A DNA stretch of 51,194 bases from an uncultured Oscillospiraceae bacterium (GTDB lineage: Bacteria > Bacillota > Clostridia > Oscillospirales > Acutalibacteraceae): NCBI GenBank assembly GCA_900545625.1, contig UQZS01000008.1:1-51194 (forward strand), read 5' to 3'. A program made the position numbers and the translations under genes. Below, piece after piece: positions 1-8,489 of the stretch (positions are counted from its first letter, which is position 1; every line of letters begins with the position of its first letter). Below the pieces are notes generated by a model that was not told the DNA's origin, ran no database searches, and saw only the letters and a program-made list of their open reading frames with translations.

Positions 1-177
1 TTGCAGACGCTGTACGCCCATTTGCAGCGGGTGACGGTCAAAAACGGGCAGGCCGTCCGGGAGGGAGAGGTCATCGGCTACAGCGGCAATACCGGCAACT
101 CCACCGGCCCGCACCTGCACTTTGAAGTGCGCGTCAACGGCAACCGCGTCAACCCCTTGCCGTATCTCGGCAGATAA
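1..177 (+). CDS. M23 (LytM-type) peptidase, C-terminal end only
   Basis: The gene begins before the window; frame 1 is open from base 1 to a TAA at 175-177, giving the last 58 residues. The fragment carries the end of an M23 zinc metallopeptidase fold: a YAHL motif, the turn [13 protein letters not shown] and the terminal HLHFEV motif, whose HxH supplies a zinc ligand and a catalytic His in this family. M23 enzymes cut peptidoglycan cross-bridges or serve as scaffold-like envelope proteins. The fragment ends [10 protein letters not shown], a usual C-terminal boundary for the domain, so nothing follows the peptidase domain. A strong terminator follows directly. The N-terminal architecture (signal peptide, coiled coil, LysM) cannot be judged. 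Confidence 0.9.
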   Translation: MQTLYAHLQRVTVKNGQAVREGEVIGYSGNTGNSTGPHLHFEVRVNGNRVNPLPYLGR

Positions 178-193
178 AAGCAAAACAAGAAGA

Positions 194-226
194 ACGCCGC
201 CCTCCGTTTCGGAGGGCGGCGTCTTT
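194..226 (+). terminator. Intrinsic terminator after the M23 gene
   Basis: Perfect 12-bp stem (195-206 with 210-221), a three-base loop and then TCTTTT. The opposite strand has only a weak T-rich stretch, but this hairpin also lies just past the stop of the converging gene at 245, so it may serve both strands. Confidence 0.85.
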
Positions 227-244
227 TGATGGATTTTGGTCGGT

Positions 245-820
245 TTATTGCACCGCTTCGTAAAGCTGCGGCAGGAACGTACCCAAAATATAGGGCAGCG
301 CATAGGCGAACGTCGCTGATGTGAGCAGCGTCACACCCCATTTTTGCAGATAAGAGCCGACATACAAGACGGCAAAGACGGGGGCGGCGATGATCTTAAC
401 GAATAGGTTGGATTTCCCCTTGCCGTACAGCAGCTCTTTGAAGGTCAGGGCATCCTCCGTCTGCGGGAACAGATTCGTTAAGCACGAAATACCGACCCAC
501 AAAAACAGGAAGTTGAGGATATGCACCGAGCCGCCCGAGGTGAAGAACTCGCCGAGGTACAGCACGTTGACTGCGCCGACTGCCGTGAGCATCAGCCCTG
601 CGATCAGATTGAATAAAAAGGGGAAAAAGCAGATCCCAAACGAGGTCGAGCGCTTGCGCACAAGCTCGTGCTGGATATGCCCGCACATTTCGTTTGCCCG
701 CAGATACCGCCCGTCCTCCACAAGCACCTCGTACACGCGGCAGGTCAAATGCTCAAAAAAGGCCTGCAAAAATGTGCCGGGCAATGTGATATATTTTACG
801 ATCAAATATACGATTCTCAT
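245..820 (-). CDS. Small polytopic membrane protein of unknown function
   Basis: 191 residues. Roughly four hydrophobic segments (about 62-88, 98-116, 139-158, 163-184) follow a polar N-terminal part with conserved-looking Cys/His residues (FFEHLTCR near 22-28, EMCGHIQHE near 44-52). There is no HExxH motif, so I do not call it a protease. The ATG overlaps the stop of the upstream TPR gene by four bases (ATGA at 817-820), which points to translational coupling and a joint function. I do not recognise the family; an inner-membrane partner of the TPR protein is an inference from the coupling alone. Confidence 0.75.
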   Translation of the reverse strand: MRIVYLIVKYITLPGTFLQAFFEHLTCRVYEVLVEDGRYLRANEMCGHIQHELVRKRSTSFGICFFPFLFNLIAGLMLTAVGAVNVLYLGEFFTSGGSVHILNFLFLWVGISCLTNLFPQTEDALTFKELLYGKGKSNLFVKIIAAPVFAVLYVGSYLQKWGVTLLTSATFAYALPYILGTFLPQLYEAVQ

Positions 821-2379
821 GTGACGTCCAGATCCCCTTCCGTGAAGATGCTCTCTATGGTACGCGTGCCGGCGCGGTATTCCAGCACCTCTTCAGAGAT
901 GGTATACCCGCTGCTTGTCAGCAGATCCGCCGCCTCTGCATAGGCGTCCTCTTCGCCCGCAGCGGAAGCGCAAAGCGCCAGCGTGTTGACGAGCTGAATG
1001 GACGGATTGGTTAAATGGAAGCCCTCGTTGACCTTTTCATATGCCGTTTCGTAATCGCCCTGCAGCAGATAGCAAAGCCCGATCTGCCGATACAGCTCCG
1101 ACGCATACTCATTGCCCGCTTCGATCTGCGCTTCGCTCTGCGAGATCGCCGCATCGTAGTCCCCTGCCGTGCGCAGCGCGATCACGCGCAGCAGAGCAGG
1201 CGTATCATCCTCGGCGTTGACTTCGAGCATTTTTTCACAGATCGGTTCAATATCGCGCCCGGTCTTGGCATACAGCTCACCGAGCAGTGTTGCATACAGC
1301 CATGTCTCCTCGGGCTCCAGCGACTGCATCTCTTCCACAAAACCGATCTGGGTCTCTAAAGGCCGGTCGGAGATAAGTGCCAGATAGTATTGGTAAAATG
1401 TGACCATGGCGGTGTTGTAGCCGGTGTACTGCGGCGTGTAAGCGTCTGTATCCGCAGCCTCCGTCGTTCCCGCTTCATCCGTGGTCTCTTCTGCGGCGGT
1501 CGTCTCCTCGGGGGAGGCGGTTTTGAGCGCTTCTAATTGCGCGAGTACATCGTCATACGGGATGTCCTGCGCGGACATGGACATGTACGGCGACAGGATC
1601 TCCGTGGCGGCGTCGCCCGTGGCAAGGAACTGCTCGGCGCGGTCGAGCGCCGTTTTCATAGCGCGGAAATGCGGCAGCTGCAGCTCCCAGCTGTGGACGG
1701 CATCTCCCAGCTCCACAACATTCGACATATATCCGAGTTTATACATCGTAAGAGCGGCGCGCTTATAGACCAGCTCCCCGTTGATCCGGTCGGAGGACAT
1801 GGCTTCTTCAACTTGCGTATAGGCGTCCAAAGCGGAATACAGTTCATTGTCCGCAGCAAGCGAATCTGCCTGCGCCGTCCGAACAAACACTTCGGTGTGC
1901 TCGGCAAACTGGTAGCCGCCGTAAAACACAAACACCAAAAGCACCAACGCCAGCAAAACATTCAAAAAGTCGAAAGGATAATGCCGCAGCCCCTCGTCGC
2001 AGACGGAGCAGTAAGGGGAATCGGGATCTTTCTGCGTCCCGCTCGGCCGTTCGCCGCAGCATTCGCAAAGCGTTTCTTCCGTGCCGTCCTTCGGCGCCGC
2101 CTCTGCGTCCGCTTCCCGCTGCACATCCGGCAGATCGTCAAGCGATTGGATCAGAATGCCCGGCGCATCGTCTGTGCGGTTTGCATCTTCGCGGGCTTGC
2201 GCCTTTGCGCGGTCGAGCTCCTCTTGAAAGACCCTTGCGAGATCTTCCAATTCGTCGTGCAGCGACTGCTCGCCGTCCGATCCGGCTTGCGGCTCGGCGT
2301 TCGGCTCGGCATTCGGCTCGGCGTTCGGCTCAACATCCGGTTCGGGCGTGCCGCCGCGTTTTTCTTTTTGATCGTCCAA
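817..2379 (-). CDS. Zinc-ribbon, single-TM, TPR-rich membrane protein
   Basis: 520 residues from a TTG start with AGGAGG eight bases upstream. Order: an acidic low-complexity head with EPNA repeats (about 17-31), a zinc-ribbon-like pair of CxxC motifs (C105/C108 and C124/C127), one transmembrane helix (about 139-155), then a long helical region that looks like degenerate tetratricopeptide repeats, with a Thr/Glu/Ala-rich linker in the middle. The layout suggests a cytoplasmic zinc ribbon and an extracytoplasmic TPR platform for protein contacts. The 3' end overlaps the next gene by four bases. Its specific role is unknown. A promoter with 17-bp spacing lies just upstream. Confidence 0.8.
   Translation of the reverse strand: MDDQKEKRGGTPEPDVEPNAEPNAEPNAEPQAGSDGEQSLHDELEDLARVFQEELDRAKAQAREDANRTDDAPGILIQSLDDLPDVQREADAEAAPKDGTEETLCECCGERPSGTQKDPDSPYCSVCDEGLRHYPFDFLNVLLALVLLVFVFYGGYQFAEHTEVFVRTAQADSLAADNELYSALDAYTQVEEAMSSDRINGELVYKRAALTMYKLGYMSNVVELGDAVHSWELQLPHFRAMKTALDRAEQFLATGDAATEILSPYMSMSAQDIPYDDVLAQLEALKTASPEETTAAEETTDEAGTTEAADTDAYTPQYTGYNTAMVTFYQYYLALISDRPLETQIGFVEEMQSLEPEETWLYATLLGELYAKTGRDIEPICEKMLEVNAEDDTPALLRVIALRTAGDYDAAISQSEAQIEAGNEYASELYRQIGLCYLLQGDYETAYEKVNEGFHLTNPSIQLVNTLALCASAAGEEDAYAEAADLLTSSGYTISEEVLEYRAGTRTIESIFTEGDLDVT
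2280..2340 (-). repeat. In-frame 12-bp tandem repeat encoding EPNA units
   Basis: Near-identical 12-bp units, on the plus strand GGCTCGGCGTTC or close variants, encode successive Glu-Pro-Asn-Ala blocks at the N-terminus of the TPR protein. Such short in-frame arrays often change copy number between strains; no variation can be seen here. Confidence 0.75.
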
Positions 2380-2411
2380 GGCAATACCTCCTTGTTGTCT
2401 GTATCTTTATT

Positions 2412-2440
2412 ATCTTATCACGAACCGCCGTGTATTTCAA
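2412..2440 (-). promoter_or_regulatory. Sigma-A promoter for the TPR/membrane protein pair
   Basis: On the minus strand, TTGAAA (2440-2435), 17 bases, TAAGAT (2417-2412). Predicted start of transcription near 2405, shortly before the ribosome site at 2389-2395. Confidence 0.6.
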
Positions 2441-2489
2441 ATAAAATCCTGCTGCGGCACAAAATGTTTACAAAACCGACATATCCGCC

Positions 2490-2518
2490 TTTACGCGCCC
2501 GGCGATTTGTGCTATTCT
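2490..2518 (+). promoter_or_regulatory. Sigma-A promoter for the GH28 gene
   Basis: TTTACG, 17 bases, TATTCT. The short leader (about 20 bases) runs straight into an AAAGGGG ribosome site before the GTG at 2545. Divergent from the TPR gene promoter. Confidence 0.5.
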
Positions 2519-2544
2519 GATAAAAAAGAAAGGGGCGCGGCGGC

Positions 2545-4080
2545 GTGCGGAAAACACTCGGCAAAACGGCGAAGCGGCTTATTGCGGCGGCAGTCAGTAT
2601 TTTACTTGTAACGGGCGGTGCCGCCGGCTGGTATTTCGGCGTGTATACAAAGGATTTCAAGGTGACTTCGGGCGATGTTTTTTCGGAAGTGTACGAGGGG
2701 GATTTTTATGCCGGCATCCCCTATGACGACTATCTTTCCGACGGCGAACCTCCGGCAGGTGTCTATACCGTGGATATCCGCGACTGCGGCGCTGTGCCTG
2801 ACCGTGCGGACGTGAACAACCGTGACGCGGTGCAGACGGCGATCGACGAGGTCTACACGCATGGCGGCGGGACGGTCGTGGTGCGCGGCGGCAGCTTCAC
2901 GACGGGCAGTTTGACGCTCAAAAGCGGTGTGACGCTGTTCATTGAGCGGGACTCGGCATTGGTCGCCTCGCAAAACGGCGCGGATATGGACAAAGGCTGC
3001 CTGTTGTATGCCGAGCATGCGCGGGATATTGTGCTTACGGGCGGCGGGAAGCTGTGCGGCGAGGGAAATTATTATTCGCTCGCGCCCGCAGAAATGCCGC
3101 AGACAGAGCCGTTCGCCGAAACGCTCGGCGTGTGGGAACTGCGGCAGGAATACCGCCGCCGCGTGCGGTTTGCCCACGAAAGCAAATATGGGAATCTGGT
3201 GCGTTTGATCGAGTGCGAGGGTGTGCGCATCGAAAACTTTATGCTGGAAAACTCCGCCGCGTGGACGCTGGAACTCAACGGCTGCAGCGGCGTGCAGGTG
3301 CGTGATCTCGTGATCGACAACAACCGCCATGTCGCCAATACCGACGGCATCGACGTGGCGGGCTCGTCAAATGTGGTGATTGAACATTGCTTCATCTCGA
3401 CCGGCGACGACGGCATCGTGCTTAAAAACAGCGAGGGGCTGGGAACCGGCGACGAGATGCGGGACGTCACCGTGCGCGACTGCCGCGTGACCTCCTGCAC
3501 AAATGCCTTTAAGATCGGCACGGAAACGAGCGCCGATATTTCGGATGTGCTTGTCGAAAACTGCGCATTTTTCTTAAATGACATCTATCCCGGCGGCGTT
3601 TCGGGCATTTCGATTGAATCTGCCGACGGTGCAAAGGTGCAAAACGTGACGATCCGCAATATTGAGATGGACGGCGAGACCTGCCCGCTGTTCATCAGCC
3701 TCAACAACCGCAACCGCGACGGCGAAAAAGACAACGCGGGGGCGATAGACAGCGTGACGGTAGAAAACATCCGTGCAACGGGCGTAGAGATCCCCGTGAT
3801 CGTGACGGGCACAAAGAAGCTGACCGTGCAAAATGTGATGCTGCGCAACTTTACACTTGAATATGCGCCCGGTGCGGATTATTACGACTACCGCCCCTTT
3901 GTGCCCGCTTATGAGGACACCTACCCGGAGTGCAACCGCATGCGCAATTTGAACGCTTACGGGCTGTTTGCGCGCTATGCCGAAAACCTGACGCTCGAAA
4001 ATTTCACGGTCACCCCGCGCGAGGGCACGCGCCGCGAGGAGCTGCTGATGAAAGAGGTCGAGAATTTTGTGCGGGTCTGA
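2545..4080 (+). CDS. Membrane-anchored glycoside hydrolase family 28 (polygalacturonase-like)
   Basis: 511 residues from a GTG start. Residues about 8-33 form an uncleaved-looking signal anchor, so the enzyme is probably tethered outside the cell. The rest is a right-handed beta-helix: the N-terminal D-x-G-A motif of pectate-type helices near 77-84, GGGTVVV near 107-113, and many V-x-N/D-C coils. Two GH28 catalytic signatures are visible: NTDGID (D267) and GDD (D288, D289), with the 21-residue spacing known for the family. The usual G-H-G and R-x-K motifs are not evident; NAFKIGTE (320-327) sits where the His loop should be. Substrate is probably a galacturonide or related pectic sugar, but no other pectin genes are near. 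Monocistronic, ended by a hairpin. Confidence 0.85.
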   Translation: MRKTLGKTAKRLIAAAVSILLVTGGAAGWYFGVYTKDFKVTSGDVFSEVYEGDFYAGIPYDDYLSDGEPPAGVYTVDIRDCGAVPDRADVNNRDAVQTAIDEVYTHGGGTVVVRGGSFTTGSLTLKSGVTLFIERDSALVASQNGADMDKGCLLYAEHARDIVLTGGGKLCGEGNYYSLAPAEMPQTEPFAETLGVWELRQEYRRRVRFAHESKYGNLVRLIECEGVRIENFMLENSAAWTLELNGCSGVQVRDLVIDNNRHVANTDGIDVAGSSNVVIEHCFISTGDDGIVLKNSEGLGTGDEMRDVTVRDCRVTSCTNAFKIGTETSADISDVLVENCAFFLNDIYPGGVSGISIESADGAKVQNVTIRNIEMDGETCPLFISLNNRNRDGEKDNAGAIDSVTVENIRATGVEIPVIVTGTKKLTVQNVMLRNFTLEYAPGADYYDYRPFVPAYEDTYPECNRMRNLNAYGLFARYAENLTLENFTVTPREGTRREELLMKEVENFVRV

Positions 4081-4118
4081 GTGCGAAAACCCGTTTCAGA
4101 AATTATGAACCATACAGC

Positions 4119-4147
4119 AGGGCGGCGCTTGCCCCCGCCGTCTTTTT
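4119..4147 (+). terminator. Terminator after the GH28 gene, resembling a dispersed repeat
   Basis: GC-rich hairpin (GGCGG at 4121-4125 with CCGCC at 4135-4139) followed by TCTTTTT. Its core resembles the sequence at 48133-48156, so it may be a co-opted repeat element. Confidence 0.65.
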
Positions 4148-4228
4148 ATATAAGTCTGCAAACGGTATCCGTTGCATGAACCGTGCTTAAAATTCACAAA
4201 TTATTCAAAACTTTTTGCCGTGCGTACC

Positions 4229-4257
4229 TTGCAAAATGGGAAAAACAGGTATATAGT
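4229..4257 (+). promoter_or_regulatory. Sigma-A promoter of htpG
   Basis: TTGCAA (4229-4234), exactly 17 bases, TATAGT (4252-4257). Transcription would start near 4264, inside the CIRCE operator, so a bound repressor would block initiation. Confidence 0.8.
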
Positions 4258-4262
4258 ATATT

Positions 4263-4289
4263 TTAGCACTCGAAGTATTAGAGTGCTAA
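4263..4289 (+). promoter_or_regulatory. CIRCE operator (HrcA repressor site)
   Basis: TTAGCACTC, nine bases, GAGTGCTAA: a perfect match to the CIRCE consensus. CIRCE is bound by HrcA, which classically controls groESL and dnaK operons. Here the operator lies between the -10 box and the htpG ribosome site, and the inverted repeat would also form a hairpin in the 5' leader of the mRNA. Confidence 0.97.
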
Positions 4290-4310
4290 AACGTTTCGGA
4301 GGCATATGGC

Positions 4311-6200
4311 ATGGCAAAAAAGCAATTCAAGACCGAATCCAAGCGGATGCTGGATTTGATGATCAATTCCATTTATACAAATCGGGAGATCTTTCTGCGC
4401 GAGCTCATCTCCAACGCAAGCGACGCGATCGACAAGCTGTATTTCCGCTCGTTGACCGACGACAGCGTGCAGCTGAAGCACGACGATTTTCATATTGATG
4501 TCAAGATCGATAAAGATAACCGCCTGCTGACCGTATCCGACAACGGCATCGGCATGACCGAGGAAGAGCTCGACAAAAACCTCGGAACCATCGCCAAAAG
4601 CGGCTCGCGGCAGTTCTCTGCCGAAAACGAGACGGACGGGCAGGATGTGGACATCATCGGGCAGTTCGGCGTGGGCTTTTATGCGGCATTCATGGTCGCC
4701 GACCGCGTCGAGGTCGTCAGTCGCGCGTTCGGTGCGGACAAGGCGTACCGCTGGCAGTCCTCGGGTGCGGACGGCTACACCATCACCGAGGCGCAAAAAG
4801 ACGGCGTCGGCACGGACGTGATTTTGCACATCAAAGAGAATACGCCCGAAGCAGAATATGACGAATTTTTAGAGACCTATACGATCTCGTCGCTCGTTAA
4901 AAAATATTCGGATTATATCCGCTTCCCCATCCAAATGGATATGGAGCATTCGCGCAAAAAAGAGGGGAGCGAGGACGAGTACGAAACGTACACCGTCCGA
5001 GAGACCGTCAACAGCATGGTGCCGCTTTGGAAAAAGGCGAAAGGCGAGATCACGGAAGAGGAATACGAGAAATTTTATCAGGAGCGCTTCCACGCGTATG
5101 ACAAGCCCCTGCGCGTGATCCACCAGAAAGCGGAGGGCACGACAAGCTACCAGGCGCTGCTGTTCATCCCCGAAAAGGCGGATTACAACTACTACTCCAA
5201 AAACTTTGAAAAGGGTCTGGCGCTGTATTCGAGCGGCGTCAAGATCATGGACAAGTGCGCAGACCTTTTACCCGACTACTTCAGCTTCGTAAAAGGCGTG
5301 GTCGATTCCGAAGACCTCACACTGAACATTTCGCGCGAAACGCTTCAGCAGGATCGTCAGATCAAGGTGATCGCCCGCGCGCTTGAAAAGAAGATCAAAA
5401 AAGAGCTTGCGGATATGCTCGAAAAAGACCGTGAAAAGTATGAGCTGTTCTGGAAAGCCTTCGGCTTGCAGCTCAAATACGCGTTATACAGCACCATCGG
5501 CGGCGAGCGCGAGCTGCTCGAAGACCTGCTGCTGTTCACGCGCGCGTCCGACTCGAAGCTCTGCACGCTGAAAGAATACGTGGATGCTATGCCCGAGGGG
5601 CAGAAATACATCTATTACGCCGCAGGCGAGAGTGTGGAAAAGCTGAATTTGCTGCCGCAGGCGGAAACGGTGCGCGACCACGGGTACGACATCCTTTTCT
5701 TAACCGACGACGTGGACGAGTTTTTGATGCAGATCCTCCACGCGCACGGCGAGAAGGAATTCCGCTCGATCTCGGGCAACGATCTGGGGCTGGAAAGCGA
5801 CGAGGAAAAGAAAGAAAATGAAGAAAAAGCCGAAGCCGGCAAGCCCATGTTCGAGGCGATGCAGAAGGCGCTGGAAGGCAAGGTCAGCGAAGTGAAGCTC
5901 TCGAACCGCTTAAAAACGCACCCGGTGTGCCTGTCGAGCAAGGGCGCGATGTCCATCGAAATGGAAAAGGTGCTTGCCGCCATGCCCAATTCCGAAAATG
6001 CGCCGAAAGCCGAGCGCGTGCTGGAGCTCAACGGCGAACACCCCGTGTATGCGTCGCTTACGGCGGCGTTCGAAGCGGGCGACACGGACAAGCTTGCGCA
6101 GTACGCCAAGCTTTTGTATGACCAGGCGTGCTTGATGGAAGGACTTTCCGTAGACGACCCCGTTGCCTTCTCCGAAGCGGTCTGCAAGCTGATGCAGTAA
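4311..6200 (+). CDS. htpG: Hsp90-family chaperone HtpG
   Basis: 629 residues, the usual bacterial length. The GHKL ATPase domain is complete: ELISNASDAIDK holds the catalytic Glu and the Mg-binding Asn, DNGIGM the adenine-contact Asp, and GQFGVGFYA the glycine-rich lid hinge. The middle domain contains NISRETLQQD with the conserved Arg that senses ATP phosphate. A charged stretch (DEEKKENEEKAEAG) precedes the C-terminal dimerisation domain. Works as an ATP-driven cytosolic chaperone dimer. The start at 4311 is fixed by GGAGG at 4298-4302; an out-of-frame ATG at 4306 lies between. Expression is probably HrcA-repressed through the CIRCE operator. Transcribed alone and ended by a perfect palindrome shared with the feo operon. 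Confidence 0.97.
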   Translation: MAKKQFKTESKRMLDLMINSIYTNREIFLRELISNASDAIDKLYFRSLTDDSVQLKHDDFHIDVKIDKDNRLLTVSDNGIGMTEEELDKNLGTIAKSGSRQFSAENETDGQDVDIIGQFGVGFYAAFMVADRVEVVSRAFGADKAYRWQSSGADGYTITEAQKDGVGTDVILHIKENTPEAEYDEFLETYTISSLVKKYSDYIRFPIQMDMEHSRKKEGSEDEYETYTVRETVNSMVPLWKKAKGEITEEEYEKFYQERFHAYDKPLRVIHQKAEGTTSYQALLFIPEKADYNYYSKNFEKGLALYSSGVKIMDKCADLLPDYFSFVKGVVDSEDLTLNISRETLQQDRQIKVIARALEKKIKKELADMLEKDREKYELFWKAFGLQLKYALYSTIGGERELLEDLLLFTRASDSKLCTLKEYVDAMPEGQKYIYYAAGESVEKLNLLPQAETVRDHGYDILFLTDDVDEFLMQILHAHGEKEFRSISGNDLGLESDEEKKENEEKAEAGKPMFEAMQKALEGKVSEVKLSNRLKTHPVCLSSKGAMSIEMEKVLAAMPNSENAPKAERVLELNGEHPVYASLTAAFEAGDTDKLAQYAKLLYDQACLMEGLSVDDPVAFSEAVCKLMQ

Positions 6201-6216
6201 AAAGAATCAAAAAAAG

Positions 6217-6250
6217 AAAAGCGCACTGCAAATTTGCAGTGCGCTTTTGC
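6217..6250. terminator. Bidirectional terminator between htpG and the feo operon
   Basis: Perfect 32-base palindrome (6217-6232 with 6233-6248): four A, a GC-rich stem and four T, so both converging transcripts get a hairpin plus a T run. Confidence 0.9.
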
Positions 6251-6251
6251 T

Positions 6252-6434
6252 TTACCTTTGTTTCTTCGGCTTTTCGTGACAGCTGTCCTCACCGCCCGCC
6301 TTGCCGCAAATGCCGTTTTGGTGATACGGGCAGTCGGCGCAGTGCGAACGGCTTTGCTTTCGCCGTTTGATGATGCGCCGAACCGCCCACACGGCACACA
6401 GCAGCAGCGCCGCCGAGATCAGCCAAACGCCCAT
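6252..6434 (-). CDS. FeoB-associated Cys-rich membrane protein
   Basis: 60 residues: one N-terminal transmembrane helix (about 3-18), a basic stretch (RRIIKRRKQSR), then a Cys-rich tail with CADCPY and ICGK followed by a further Cys. This layout matches the small FeoB-associated Cys-rich proteins coded beside feoB in many Firmicutes; their exact role in ferrous iron uptake is unknown. A good ribosome site (AGGAG) precedes the ATG, and the gene starts 12 bases after the feoB stop, so it is in the same transcript. Confidence 0.85.
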   Translation of the reverse strand: MGVWLISAALLLCAVWAVRRIIKRRKQSRSHCADCPYHQNGICGKAGGEDSCHEKPKKQR

Positions 6435-6446
6435 ACGATCCGCTCC

Positions 6447-8489
6447 TTATAAAACCAGCATCCCGATCTGGTATACCGCAAAGGTGACGATCCACGCTAC
6501 CGCCAGCTGGAACAGCGCGGCGAGCCCCATGAACGCCCAGCTGTTCGACTCCTTGCGGATGGTCGCCAGTGCCGCGGCGCAGGGAATATACAACAGGCAG
6601 AATACCATCAGGCAGAACGCATTGAATTGTCCGAAGCCGATGCCGCTGAGCGCTGCGGCAAAATCCGCCATGCCCTCGGGCGAGCTTGCATTGACGATGC
6701 CGAACAGCACCGCACAGCTCGAGACCACGACTTCCTTTGCGGAAATGCCCGCGATGAGCGCCACGGTGATCTGCCAAAAGCCAAGACCGATGGGCGCAAA
6801 GAACGGCACGAGCCATTTGCCGATGCTTGCCCCGAAGCTCTCCGCCGCATCGGCGACAAAGCCATTCGGCCCAAGGTTGAGCAGTGCCCAAATGATCAGC
6901 GTTGCGACAAAGATCGTCGTACCCGCCTTTTCGAGATAATCCTTGATCTTTTCCCAAACGTAAATGCCAACGGTGCGCGCGTCGGGCATTTTGTATTCCG
7001 GCAGCTCAATGAGCAGGTAGTTGACGCTTTTTTTGCGGTCAAACAGATGCATGATCGCCGAGACCAGAATGGCGACAACGATGCCGATGAGATACATCGA
7101 GTAGGCGACAAGCATCGCGTTGTCGCCGAAAAACATTTCTGAGAACAAAATATAAATGGTCAGCCGCGCGTTGCAGCTCATAAACGGCGTGACAAGCATG
7201 ACCTTATAGCGGTCGCGCTTGTTTTCGAGCGCGCGCGACGCCATGATGGCGGGTACGGTGCAGCCGAAGCCCAAGAGCATCGGGATGAACGCCTTGCCGG
7301 AAAGCCCGAGCTTGCTCATAATGCCTTCCATGACATATGCCACGCGCGCCATGTAGCCGCTGTCCTCCAAAAGCGCCAAGCACAGGAACAAAATGAGGAT
7401 GTTCGGCAAAAAGGTGATGATCGTACCCACGCCCGCGATCACGCCGTCCACGATCAGGGACGTGAGCAGGTCGCCGGCATTCACGGCGGCAAGCCCCGAG
7501 AGTGCCGCATCGGACAGCCAGCCTACGGCGAGCTCGAAATAACCTTTGATGAAATCGCCGACGGTAAAGGTCAGGAAAAAGATCACCGCCATAACGGCAA
7601 GAAAAACGGGAATGCCCCAGATCTTGCTCGTGAGCACCTTGTCCGCCGCATCGGTCAGCACGTCCTGCCGCTGCTTGTGCAGCAGGACCTCGTCCATGAT
7701 CTCGTCAATGAAGTCATATTTTTGGTTGATGATGTCCGACTCGTAGCTGCGGTCGAGCACATCGGGCAGGTCGACCGGGTACTTTTCCGTGATCTCCTTG
7801 TCGCCCTCTAAAAGCTTGATGGCGTGCCAGCGGTAATTCTGCAAATTCGGGTAGCGCTCTCGGAGCGCCGGGATGATCCAGTCGATCTTATCCTCCAGCG
7901 CGTCGGAATATACCATGGCGAATTCCGCATGGTGGTCGTGCCGGTGCTTCGAGATTTCCTTGTGCTCGTGGATGAGGCGGTCGGGCGCTGTGTGTCCCTT
8001 GTGGTGCATGGCGGCGTGCAGCAGGGTGTCTAAGCCCCGCCGCTTGCGTGCGGAAACGGGGATAACGGGGATGCCCAGCATCTCGGGCAGGCGGTGCATG
8101 TCGATCTCCATGCCGCGTTTTTCCACGATATCCATCATGTTGAGCGCGAGTACCACGGGCTTGCCCAGTTCCAAAAGCTGCAAGGTCAGATATAAACTGC
8201 GCTCAAGCGCAGAGGCGTCCGCGACATTGATGATCACGTCCACCTCGTCACTTAAAATAAAGCGGCGCGAAACGGTCTCCTCCATGGTGTAGGAGGTCAG
8301 GCTGTAAGTGCCGGGCAGATCGACCAGATGGATGGTCATGTCATGATCCTTGATCGCGCCCTCCACCTTTTCCACCGTAACGCCCGGCCAGTTGGCGACT
8401 TTCAAATTCGCGCCGGTATAGGCGTTGAACAGGGTGGTCTTGCCGCAGTTGGGGTTACCGATAAAGCCAATGGTCATTTCATTCGCCAT
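6447..8489 (-). CDS. feoB: Ferrous iron transporter FeoB
   Basis: About 680 residues. The N-terminal G domain shows G1 (GNPNCGKT), G3 (DLPGTYS), G4 (NMMD) and G5-like SARK motifs; a helical spacer follows, then the polytopic core with two Gate-type repeats. Imports Fe(II) across the cytoplasmic membrane with GTP hydrolysis as regulator. I prefer the ATG at 8489 because GGGTGA lies a suitable distance upstream; a GTG three codons earlier (8498) is the alternative. Either start overlaps the end of feoA, so the two are translationally coupled. Order feoA-feoB-Cys-rich protein is standard. No Fur-type operator could be identified. Confidence 0.96.
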   Translation of the reverse strand: MANEMTIGFIGNPNCGKTTLFNAYTGANLKVANWPGVTVEKVEGAIKDHDMTIHLVDLPGTYSLTSYTMEETVSRRFILSDEVDVIINVADASALERSLYLTLQLLELGKPVVLALNMMDIVEKRGMEIDMHRLPEMLGIPVIPVSARKRRGLDTLLHAAMHHKGHTAPDRLIHEHKEISKHRHDHHAEFAMVYSDALEDKIDWIIPALRERYPNLQNYRWHAIKLLEGDKEITEKYPVDLPDVLDRSYESDIINQKYDFIDEIMDEVLLHKQRQDVLTDAADKVLTSKIWGIPVFLAVMAVIFFLTFTVGDFIKGYFELAVGWLSDAALSGLAAVNAGDLLTSLIVDGVIAGVGTIITFLPNILILFLCLALLEDSGYMARVAYVMEGIMSKLGLSGKAFIPMLLGFGCTVPAIMASRALENKRDRYKVMLVTPFMSCNARLTIYILFSEMFFGDNAMLVAYSMYLIGIVVAILVSAIMHLFDRKKSVNYLLIELPEYKMPDARTVGIYVWEKIKDYLEKAGTTIFVATLIIWALLNLGPNGFVADAAESFGASIGKWLVPFFAPIGLGFWQITVALIAGISAKEVVVSSCAVLFGIVNASSPEGMADFAAALSGIGFGQFNAFCLMVFCLLYIPCAAALATIRKESNSWAFMGLAALFQLAVAWIVTFAVYQIGMLVL

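Noticed and set aside
1537..2520. Long plus-strand open frame opposite the TPR gene
   Set aside because: Arg/Leu-rich shadow translation with no ribosome site; the minus-strand gene has a promoter, ribosome site and recognisable domains.
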